This document shows positions 1-4,425 of a stretch of DNA of 5,694 nucleotides, piece by piece; positions within the stretch are counted from its first letter, which is position 1, and each line of letters begins with the position of its first letter. The translations under genes and the position numbers were made by a program. This DNA comes from JANYCG01 sp031418395. Its GTDB lineage: Bacteria > Pseudomonadota > Gammaproteobacteria > Burkholderiales > Burkholderiaceae_C. The stretch is from the NCBI GenBank assembly GCA_031418395.1, contig JANOXL010000117.1, positions 1 through 5,694 on the forward strand. Reading direction: 5' to 3'. The notes beneath the pieces are model-generated. The model was given only the letters and a program-made list of their open reading frames with translations. It made no database searches and had not been told where the DNA came from.

Positions 1-888
1 GCCTCCGAAGAGCTGGCCTTGACGCAATCTGCCGTGAGCCGCCAAATCCAGACGCTGGAGGACGACGTGGGCGCGGCGCTTTTTTTGCGCCACACACGCG
101 CTGTGGAGTTGACCAGCGCGGGCGCGCTCTTGCTGGGTGCCGTCTCACGCGCGCTGCCGCAGATTGACGGTGCGGTGCGGCAAATCCGCCAAAGCGCCGG
201 GCGCCGTACGGTCTCGATCACCACCTTCGCATCGTTCGCGTCGATGTGGCTGATCCCGCGCATGGAGGTGTTTCAGCGCGTCAACCCGGACATCGACATT
301 CGCATCGACGCCTCCGACACGGCTGTCGACATGGAAGTTGCGGATGTTGATCTGGCCATCCGTTACGGCCCGGCTGCAGCCATGCCAGCCCAAGCCGTGC
401 GGCTTTTTGGCGAGCAGTTGGCGCCGGTGATCAGCCCCTGGCTGCTCAAAAGCGGCCAAAGCATCAACCAGCCCGAAGACCTGGCGCGTTTCACCTTGAT
501 CGAAGCCGGTGACGCCCACCGTACCCACCTGGAGTGGTTGACCTGGCGGCGCTGGTTTGACGAGCAACACCTGCCCAAAGTCAGCCCCAAACGCTGGCTG
601 TATTTCAACTACGCCTACCAGATGACGCAGGCCGCGCTGGCCGGGCAAGGTGTGGTGCTGGCGCGCCTGCCGCTGGTCGCCGAGAACCTGGCGCACGGGG
701 ACTTGGTCGAGGTGCTGCCCCACACACGGATGGACAGCCCCATGGCCTACTGGCTCATCACCGGCCCGCGCAGCAGCCTGCGCCCGGAGATTCAGGCCTT
801 TTGCGAATGGCTCAAAGGCCAGGCAGCAGCAACGCGCAAGACCAGCGGCGAAGTGGCGGACCCGGAAACGCTGGTGAATTCAGATTAA
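1..888 (+). CDS. LysR-family transcriptional regulator, 5'-truncated (GcvA-like)
   Basis: This is a DNA-binding regulator of the LysR family, cut by the left edge of the window. The open frame runs from base 1, so the TTG at 19 is an internal leucine codon and not a start. The first residues (ASEELALTQSAVSRQIQTLE) are the second half of the LysR winged helix-turn-helix, including the typical recognition helix with S-A-V-S-R-Q-I. The wing and linker follow (FLRHTR...LTSAG, about residues 28-42). The remaining roughly 230 residues form the periplasmic-binding-protein-like effector domain, ending near SLRPEIQAFCEWLK. Only about 15-20 N-terminal residues should be missing, since 295 of the usual 300-315 are present. 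The composition of the effector domain (SITTFASFASMWLIPRMEVF, then VDLAIRYG) resembles GcvA-type regulators. The effector and target genes cannot be read from here, because LysR targets usually lie divergently upstream, outside the window. It converges with the anti-sigma gene with only 16 bases between the stops. Confidence 0.93.
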   Translation, partial: ASEELALTQSAVSRQIQTLEDDVGAALFLRHTRAVELTSAGALLLGAVSRALPQIDGAVRQIRQSAGRRTVSITTFASFASMWLIPRMEVFQRVNPDIDIRIDASDTAVDMEVADVDLAIRYGPAAAMPAQAVRLFGEQLAPVISPWLLKSGQSINQPEDLARFTLIEAGDAHRTHLEWLTWRRWFDEQHLPKVSPKRWLYFNYAYQMTQAALAGQGVVLARLPLVAENLAHGDLVEVLPHTRMDSPMAYWLITGPRSSLRPEIQAFCEWLKGQAAATRKTSGEVADPETLVNSD

Positions 889-904
889 GCGGTCGTCACT
901 TTGT

Positions 905-1549
905 TTACCAGCGCAACAACTTGGGCCCCAGCCCAGCACCGAGCAGGGTGGGAACAGCGATGCCAGCTGAATACCACAGCGCCACAAAGGGGGCGGCCAA
1001 CTCGGGGCAATGAAAGGCGTAGACCAGCGTTCCGGCAGCGCCGGCCAGCAGCCCCGCCACCGCACCGGCCAAGCGCAAGCGCGTGGGCGCAAGGCTTTTG
1101 AGCGCCCAGATGGTGGCAATGAACATTGGCGCAGACACGAGCGCGATATTCATGGCGCAAGTCCTCCAAGTCTTGCCAAAGGCCAGCACAATGCGCTCGG
1201 GCGCTTCGGCATTGACCATCACCACAGTGCCCAGCGCGAACATCAGCAGCACTGGAATGGCCAGGCCGCGCAGCGGCAAGCCCAGCGAACGCCCTGGCGT
1301 GCCTGCCAGCCAAACCAAAACCAGCCCCAAACTAGCCAGTGATGCAGGATAAGCGAGTTTGATCCAAAACATGGGTTGGGCTGCCGCCTCCCGCAGCCCC
1401 GGGTTGACGCCAAGCATGGCACTCATAACCACAATGGCCATGACCAAGCCGACACCTAGCCGCAAAGCAAAGTCTTTATGCAAGGCCTGACGGTTGACCG
1501 GCTCGACTTGGGTTGCCAGCATGGAGATCAGATCATGGGTTTTCATCAT
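905..1549 (-). CDS. nrsF: NrsF/DUF1109-family membrane anti-sigma factor
   Basis: This is a predicted inner-membrane anti-sigma factor that would hold the ECF sigma factor encoded just upstream. The protein has 214 residues, normal for the DUF1109/NrsF family. It has a short cytosolic N-terminus (about 1-25, probably the sigma-binding part), then six hydrophobic segments at roughly 28-48, 62-82, 93-113, 131-150, 158-178 and 186-206, and it ends in the family-typical GPKLLRW. It has only two cysteines, C131 (WRTCAMN) and C181 (FHCPE). The family is known for a pair of conserved cysteines that matter for stress sensing in Caulobacter NrsF, so these are the likely sensory residues (inference). 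Its start overlaps the sigma stop, implying translational coupling and matched amounts. The GAAAGG at 1553-1558 lies only 3 bases from the first ATG but 6 from the next ATG (1546), so the second methionine may be the true start. The gene symbol is assigned by family and context only. Confidence 0.9.
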   Translation of the reverse strand: MMKTHDLISMLATQVEPVNRQALHKDFALRLGVGLVMAIVVMSAMLGVNPGLREAAAQPMFWIKLAYPASLASLGLVLVWLAGTPGRSLGLPLRGLAIPVLLMFALGTVVMVNAEAPERIVLAFGKTWRTCAMNIALVSAPMFIATIWALKSLAPTRLRLAGAVAGLLAGAAGTLVYAFHCPELAAPFVALWYSAGIAVPTLLGAGLGPKLLRW

Positions 1550-2124
1550 TTGCCTTTCATTAAAGCGGCCAACGCCTTGAGGCCGCGGTGGACTCCCACC
1601 TTCACTGCCGACTCCGACATATTTGTTGCCTGCGCTGTTTCAGACACCGACAGACCCTCCAACTTCATATGCATGATGGGCAGGCGCTGGTTGTCGGGTA
1701 ATTGCGCCAACATCTTGCTAATGTCGCGCTGCGCGTCAATGGCATCGGTGTCGCAGCTAGCAAACACCGCCAAGTCGTCGTCCAGCGGATCATGCAAGTT
1801 TTCGCGCACGGCGCGGCTGCGAAACAGGTCAATCAGCTTATAGCGACCAATCGCGTGCACCCAAGCCGTCAGCGGACTGCCTTCGTTGTAGGTGTGGCGC
1901 TGGTTGTGTACTGCTAATAAGGTGTCTTGCACAAGATCCTCAATTTCATCAGGTAAAGCCGTTAGTCTGCGTTTAAAAAAAGCGCGTAAGTGCGTACTCA
2001 AGTCTTCCAAAAAGTGCTGGTAAGCCGACGCATCGCCTACCAAACCCTGCAAAAAAAGCGCCCGCAAACGGTTTTCGTTCGCCTGCATCGCGGCCAGGTT
2101 GCTGTCAGTGGTTATTCGTTCCAT
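1546..2124 (-). CDS. ECF-type RNA polymerase sigma factor (SigF/NrsF-associated type)
   Basis: This is an alternative sigma factor of the extracytoplasmic function group. In the 192-residue reading, region 2 spans about residues 22-105, with the core-binding and -10 recognition stretch DLVQDTLLAV...AWVHAIGRYKLIDLFR (63-102). Region 4 spans about 137-188, with LPDNQRLPI and a helix-turn-helix built from GLSVSETAQATNMSESAVKV. There is no region 1.1 or 3, as expected for ECF sigmas. The linker is acidic (DPLDDDL, 112-118). It is the first gene of an operon with the NrsF-type anti-sigma factor, and the two reading frames overlap. An exact SigF-type promoter (GTAACC-N16-CGAA, 2140-2115) points into the gene, but its -10 element lies inside the first codons of this reading frame. 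No Shine-Dalgarno is visible before ATG 2124. The start used from that promoter is therefore more likely Met13 (ATG at 2088), which still keeps all of region 2. ECF identity is certain; the exact start is not. Confidence 0.93.
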   Translation of the reverse strand: MERITTDSNLAAMQANENRLRALFLQGLVGDASAYQHFLEDLSTHLRAFFKRRLTALPDEIEDLVQDTLLAVHNQRHTYNEGSPLTAWVHAIGRYKLIDLFRSRAVRENLHDPLDDDLAVFASCDTDAIDAQRDISKMLAQLPDNQRLPIMHMKLEGLSVSETAQATNMSESAVKVGVHRGLKALAALMKGK

Positions 2125-2140
2125 GCGGTTAATTGGTTAC
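2113..2140 (-). promoter_or_regulatory. SigF-type ECF promoter of the sigma/anti-sigma operon (autoregulatory)
   Basis: On the minus strand GTAACC (2140-2135) is followed by exactly 16 bases and then CGAATA (2118-2113). This equals the GTAACC-N16-CGAA consensus that I recall for Caulobacter SigF, a sigma factor partnered with the same anti-sigma family. The -35 context, TGTAACCAAT, is identical to that of the promoter at 2421. Transcription should begin near 2110-2105, downstream of the annotated ATG at 2124. The site implies that the sigma factor drives its own operon. Confidence 0.8.
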
Positions 2141-2183
2141 ACCCAAATGAAAATAAATTTTTTGCTGCGGCAACTGAAAAGCT

Positions 2184-2209
2184 GCAACTTAATACGCGGC
2201 GCAAGCGAA
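2184..2209 (+). promoter_or_regulatory. Possible degenerate ECF promoter before the small ORF
   Basis: GCAACT (2184-2189) is followed by exactly 16 bases and then CGAA (2206-2209). The -10 box and the spacing match the other sites, but the -35 box matches only four of six bases of GTAACC. It would give a leader of about 65 bases to the ATG at 2284. The match could be chance. Confidence 0.25.
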
Positions 2210-2283
2210 CTGATTGCTGGACAGTGCTTGGCGCTCCTGGCTCTTTCCCAAATCATCTTAAACCAAACTTCTTGGAGACAGAT

Positions 2284-2424
2284 ATGCAAGCACTTGTTCC
2301 GCTGATCTTCCACACTATTCAATTGGCCAAATTTGGGCTTGGCGCTTGGATTGCAAATCGCGCCATTGTTAATCGCCATCTTGGTCGCCCGGCGCGTGGC
2401 AAGAATATTTTCCGGCCGCTGTAA
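2284..2424 (+). CDS. Possible 46-residue small protein, unknown function
   Basis: An ATG at 2284 opens a 46-codon frame ending at the TAA at 2422-2424. It is preceded by a good ribosome binding site, GGAG at 2274-2277, six bases from the ATG; this is the main argument that it is translated. The product starts MQALVPLIFHTIQLAKFGLG and ends in a basic tail (NRHLGRPARGKNIFRPL). It has no signal peptide, no clear membrane helix and no family I recognise. Its stop codon lies within the GTAACC box of the promoter for the next gene, so its mRNA would run into that promoter. The reading frame continues open upstream to 1990, so the openness alone is not evidence. A frame offset by one base (from about 2306) is more hydrophobic, so a frameshifted or decayed gene is possible. 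It fills an otherwise gene-free stretch of about 430 bases between the sigma gene and the repeat protein. Confidence 0.35.
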   Translation: MQALVPLIFHTIQLAKFGLGAWIANRAIVNRHLGRPARGKNIFRPL

Positions 2425-2448
2425 CCAATCCGTCTGTGCATCCGTATT
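2421..2448 (+). promoter_or_regulatory. SigF-type ECF promoter of the repeat-protein gene
   Basis: GTAACC (2421-2426), 16 bases, then CGTATT (2443-2448). It aligns without gaps to the promoter at 3138, including CCGCT just before the -35 box, an AATATTTTC block about 8-16 bases further upstream, and CAGACAGACCAGC at 2451-2463, where the transcript should begin. The leader to the ATG at 2552 would be about 100 bases. Against the strict CGAA consensus, the third base of the -10 box is T. Confidence 0.7.
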
Positions 2449-2501
2449 AACAGACAGACCAGCTGCAGCAAGCACACCACTTCAACCAGCCGGCCTGTTT
2501 A

Positions 2502-2533
2502 ACTTCTTATCAACCTGACTTCTTATTAACTTG
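2502..2533 (+). repeat. Tandem 16-bp repeat in the leader of the repeat-protein gene
   Basis: Two adjacent copies, ACTTCTTATCAACCTG (2502-2517) and ACTTCTTATTAACTTG (2518-2533), agree at 14 of 16 positions. They end 7 bases before the AAGGA ribosome binding site at 2541-2545. They lie inside the predicted 5' leader and could be a regulatory RNA element, a protein site or a simple duplication. Confidence 0.8.
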
Positions 2534-2551
2534 TACTGAAAAGGAACCATC

Positions 2552-2932
2552 ATGAAATCGACATTCGCAAAATCCATCGTAGTTTTGGCTGCAACCCTGG
2601 TTGCTGGCGTGAGTTTCGCTGGCGACCGCGCTGCCCTGACCCGCGAGCAAGTTCGCACTGAGTACCTCCAGGCAATGGCACAAGGCACCCTGGCCCCGAC
2701 CGCCGAAGGCCATGTGGCCATGATCAAGCCCAGCGCTTCCAAGCTGACCCGCGAAGCCGTTCAAGCCGAGTATTTTGCAGCCCGCATGGCCGGCAGCCTG
2801 CCTGTTTTGAGTGAAGGTCAGCAAGCCACAGCACCAGCCGTCAAATCAAATTTGACCCGCGAGGCCGTTCAGGCCGACTACATCATGGCTCTTAAAGCTG
2901 GCACCTTGCGCATGACTCAAGAGGGCGCGTAA
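2552..2932 (+). CDS. Secreted DUF4148-like protein with three 25-residue repeats
   Basis: This is a small exported protein of 126 residues whose function is not known. Residues 1-23 form a clear Sec signal peptide (basic MKSTFAK, hydrophobic core, cleavage after VSFA), leaving a periplasmic or secreted product of about 103 residues. The mature part consists of three repeats at 29-53, 65-89 and 101-125, spaced exactly 36 residues apart. Each follows the pattern L-T-R-E-x-V-x-x-(E/D)-Y-x-x-A-x-x-x-G-(T/S)-L, closing with E-G. The LTREqV...aGtL core resembles DUF4148, a family of small secreted proteins common in Burkholderiales. There is no cysteine or histidine cluster that would suggest metal binding; H54 is the only histidine. 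Start choice is supported by AAGGA at 2541-2545, six bases before the ATG. The gene follows an ECF-type promoter at 2421 and is probably monocistronic, with a hairpin terminator at 3007-3032. It is a predicted output of the adjacent sigma factor. Confidence 0.9.
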   Translation: MKSTFAKSIVVLAATLVAGVSFAGDRAALTREQVRTEYLQAMAQGTLAPTAEGHVAMIKPSASKLTREAVQAEYFAARMAGSLPVLSEGQQATAPAVKSNLTREAVQADYIMALKAGTLRMTQEGA

Positions 2933-3010
2933 TTCGCAGGAGTCCAGGCGGGTCACCCACTGTGTTGAGCCCGCTACGACTCCACCGATATGCGATTCAA
3001 GCCTGCGAAT
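2932..3010 (+). other. Nested inverted repeats in the 3' untranslated region
   Basis: ATTCGCAGG (2932-2940) is perfectly complementary to CCTGCGAAT (3002-3010). Overlapping with and inside this, GGAGTC (2939-2944) pairs with GACTCC (2978-2983), and GCGGG (2948-2952) pairs with CCCGC (2970-2974). The outer pairing uses bases 3007-3010, which are also part of the terminator stem at 3007-3032, so the two folds compete. Confidence 0.55.
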
Positions 3011-3037
3011 CCCGCCTTATGTGGCGGGATTCTTGCA
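3007..3037 (+). terminator. Rho-independent-like terminator after the repeat-protein gene
   Basis: A perfect 10-bp stem, GAATCCCGCC (3007-3016) with GGCGGGATTC (3023-3032), encloses the 6-base loop TTATGT. The tract after it is only moderately T-rich (TTGCATTTT), so termination may be incomplete. It would separate the repeat-protein gene from the lipoprotein gene, which has its own promoter at 3138. Confidence 0.65.
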
Positions 3038-3137
3038 TTTTCGGATTGCAAAAGCGTAGCCTGCCGACCACACTTTCGTCATCCGAATTCCTGCTGGCAC
3101 AGCGCTTGGGGTACCGCATTAATATTTTCAATCCGCT

Positions 3138-3165
3138 GTAACCCAATCACCTGCCCAACGGTATT
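3138..3165 (+). promoter_or_regulatory. SigF-type ECF promoter of the lipoprotein gene
   Basis: GTAACC (3138-3143), 16 bases, then GGTATT (3160-3165). Spacing and flanks copy the promoter at 2421: AATATTTTC upstream (3121-3129), CCGCT before the -35 box, and CAGACAGACCAGC at 3168-3180, again 30 bases after the first G of the -35 box. The -10 box begins with G instead of C, so it may be weaker. The leader to the ATG at 3268 is about 100 bases. The rest of 3038-3267 holds no supported gene. Confidence 0.62.
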
Positions 3166-3267
3166 GCCAGACAGACCAGCGTCGAATTGGACAGCCCAGC
3201 GACGCTTGCGAATCCGGATTGATCAGGGACACTTTTGTCGCGATTTCCACCTACTTGACGCAAACTG

Positions 3268-3546
3268 ATGACCCATTTCCTCCAGCGCGCGCTACCCTTC
3301 GTGATTTTGGTGCTTACCGCCTGCACGGACGCTCCGAGCTGGCAAAAGCTGCTGGCCGCCAAAATCCTCGACCAGTTCCCAAGTTATCAGGTTGCGCCTG
3401 CGCCCAACGGTGGCTTGACGGTCAAACGGCCGGGCTTGGCCGACAGCTGGATTGACGTGGAGGACATCGCCCGCTTTTGCCGGCGTGGCCCGAAAGATTG
3501 CGACTACGCGGCGGACCAGATGTTGCTGAGCCTGCGGGGACCCTAA
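3268..3546 (+). CDS. Small lipoprotein of unknown function
   Basis: This is a predicted lipoprotein of 92 residues. The N-terminus MTHFLQRALPFVILVLTAC is a lipoprotein signal: basic residue, hydrophobic core and lipobox L16-T17-A18-C19. C19 would be lipidated, giving a mature protein of 74 residues. The residue after it is threonine, not aspartate, so the outer membrane is the more likely destination. The mature part is a compact mixed alpha/beta sequence with GGLTVKRPG (48-56), WIDVEDIARFC (60-70) and a C-terminal helix. It has two more cysteines, C70 and C77, that could form a disulfide. I do not recognise a family; a distant likeness to DUF1444-type sequences is too weak to use. No clear Shine-Dalgarno precedes the ATG, but the lipobox fixes the start closely. 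An ECF-type promoter at 3138 makes it a predicted target of the neighbouring sigma factor. It converges with the intradiol dioxygenase gene, 44 bases away. Confidence 0.75.
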   Translation: MTHFLQRALPFVILVLTACTDAPSWQKLLAAKILDQFPSYQVAPAPNGGLTVKRPGLADSWIDVEDIARFCRRGPKDCDYAADQMLLSLRGP

Positions 3547-3562
3547 GCAGCGGCAACCTTAA

Positions 3563-3603
3563 TCAGGCCCGCTTTGTCAGGCCCGCTTCGTCAAGCCCGA
3601 ACG
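3563..3603. repeat. 14-bp tandem repeat at a convergent gene junction
   Basis: TCAGGCCCGCTTTG (3563-3576) is followed directly by TCAGGCCCGCTTCG (3577-3590), and a third diverged unit starts TCAAGCCCG at 3591. The third unit contains the stop codon of the dioxygenase gene on the minus strand. The repeat fills most of the 44-base gap between the lipoprotein and dioxygenase genes. It forms no good hairpin, so it is not an obvious terminator. Confidence 0.75.
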
Positions 3604-4274
3604 ACGATCTCAAAATTCGCCTGCAAGCCGTCGCTACCGGCCACAAAGGGCACGGTCAGCGCCTTGCGGGCGGTGTCGTCGCGCAGGTTGCGCCAAAGAG
3701 AGTCCCGCTCGTTGCCGGGCTCGCCTGACACGTAAATCTGGCTGGTCAGCAACTCTTTGTTACCAAGTTTGACTTTGACATGAATATGCGGCGTACGACC
3801 GGTATAGGGCACGGGTTTGATGGTGCGAAATTTGTAACTGCCGTCGGCGCCCACCACTATTTTGCCAAAACCCTGGAAGGCCGGGTCCATCTTGCTGCCA
3901 TCAGCCGGGTGGTCGTAGCGCCCGGCGGTATCACACTGCCAGATCTCGACCTGCGCACCGGCCACCGGTTTGCCTGCGACATCGATCACCGTGCCGCTCA
4001 CCCAAGCGGGTTCGCCTTTGCCGTAACTCGCGGTGCCGTTTTTGAGCAGGTCGTAGTCGCTGTCTTTGGGCAAGGCCACCGGGTAATACGGGCCTTCGGT
4101 TTGGGAGGGCGTAGGCCTTCGGGCGGCGGGTGCCTGCGCGCGTGCGCCAGTCCAGACCCAGGGCGCGGCGACAAAAGTAGCGACTGAAGCCGCCAGCACA
4201 GCGCGACGACTGGGACTTTGGCGGGGGCTTTGGCTGGGGCTTTGGACCTGGTGAAACTTGAATTGGGGAAACAT
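3591..4274 (-). CDS. Tat-exported intradiol ring-cleavage dioxygenase-family protein
   Basis: The protein (227 residues) belongs to the family of protocatechuate 3,4-dioxygenase and catechol 1,2-dioxygenase, which use non-heme Fe(III) to open catechol-type rings. The N-terminus has a twin-arginine signal, SRRAVLAA (22-29), followed by a hydrophobic stretch and a probable cleavage site near GARA (43-46), so the folded enzyme should be periplasmic. The mature part starts with TPSQTEGPYYP (55-65), typical of the family. The four iron ligands can be placed: Y120 (GRYDHP), Y157 (PVPYTG), H163 and H165 (TPHIHVKV). The stretch between the second tyrosine and first histidine is shorter than in classical protocatechuate dioxygenase, as in the small single-subunit exported members. 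The substrate is unknown, and no catechol pathway genes are nearby. The start is supported by AGGAG at 4282-4286, seven bases before the ATG. Between the start and the Tat motif lies a tandem QSPS/QSPR/QSPS repeat. Confidence 0.92.
   Translation of the reverse strand: MFPQFKFHQVQSPSQSPRQSPSRRAVLAASVATFVAAPWVWTGARAQAPAARRPTPSQTEGPYYPVALPKDSDYDLLKNGTASYGKGEPAWVSGTVIDVAGKPVAGAQVEIWQCDTAGRYDHPADGSKMDPAFQGFGKIVVGADGSYKFRTIKPVPYTGRTPHIHVKVKLGNKELLTSQIYVSGEPGNERDSLWRNLRDDTARKALTVPFVAGSDGLQANFEIVVRA
4210..4245 (-). repeat. 12-bp in-frame tandem repeat in the dioxygenase signal region
   Basis: CTTTGG recurs at 4216, 4228 and 4240, a 12-base period of three units with G-rich spacers. On the coding strand it encodes QSPS-QSPR-QSPS (residues 11-22), directly before the twin arginines. 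Four-residue in-frame units can change in number without breaking the gene, lengthening or shortening the n-region of the Tat signal. Confidence 0.75.
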
Positions 4275-4281
4275 TTAATTG

Positions 4282-4286
4282 CTCCT
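4282..4286 (-). promoter_or_regulatory. Ribosome binding site of the intradiol dioxygenase gene
   Basis: AGGAG on the minus strand, seven bases from the ATG at 4274. It fixes the start of a gene whose next in-frame methionine is residue 129. The surrounding gap, 4275-4425, holds no other feature I can support; a weak TTTACA/TTTACG pair on the minus strand is not convincing as a promoter. Confidence 0.75.
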
Positions 4287-4425
4287 ATTCGGTTGGACCC
4301 ACTGGCGCAGCTCAGGTGGAGACCATGGCAGTGATTGTTGTGAGTCCATATGGATTTGGAAGTTCCGGCGCGTAAAGTGGGTCGCCTTTTTTGTAAAGTT
4401 GCCGCGTTGACCGGGCGCAGCGCCA

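Noticed and set aside
19..21. TTG as start of the LysR gene
   Set aside because: The frame is open to base 1 and the upstream residues (ASEELA) continue the LysR helix-turn-helix, so TTG codes for an internal leucine.
145..723. 192-codon minus-strand frame
   Set aside because: It is an antisense shadow of the LysR gene with no recognisable domain.
2432..2455. Inverted repeat GTCTGT/ACAGAC around the -10 box as an operator
   Set aside because: The left arm is absent from the otherwise similar promoter at 3138, so it is probably coincidental.
2333..2518. Hydrophobic frame (ALGLQIAPLLIAILVARR) offset from the 46-codon ORF
   Set aside because: It has only a TTG start, no ribosome site, and continues across the ECF promoter and leader. 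It could be part of a frameshifted ancestor of the 46-codon ORF, but I cannot show this.
2990..3268. 92-codon frame ending in TGATG with the lipoprotein start
   Set aside because: It runs through the terminator hairpin and the 3138 promoter, has a cysteine- and tryptophan-rich random-looking sequence and no ribosome binding site.
4347..4354. CCATATGG palindrome upstream of the dioxygenase gene
   Set aside because: It is a single short palindrome with no second copy or flanking symmetry to suggest a regulator site.
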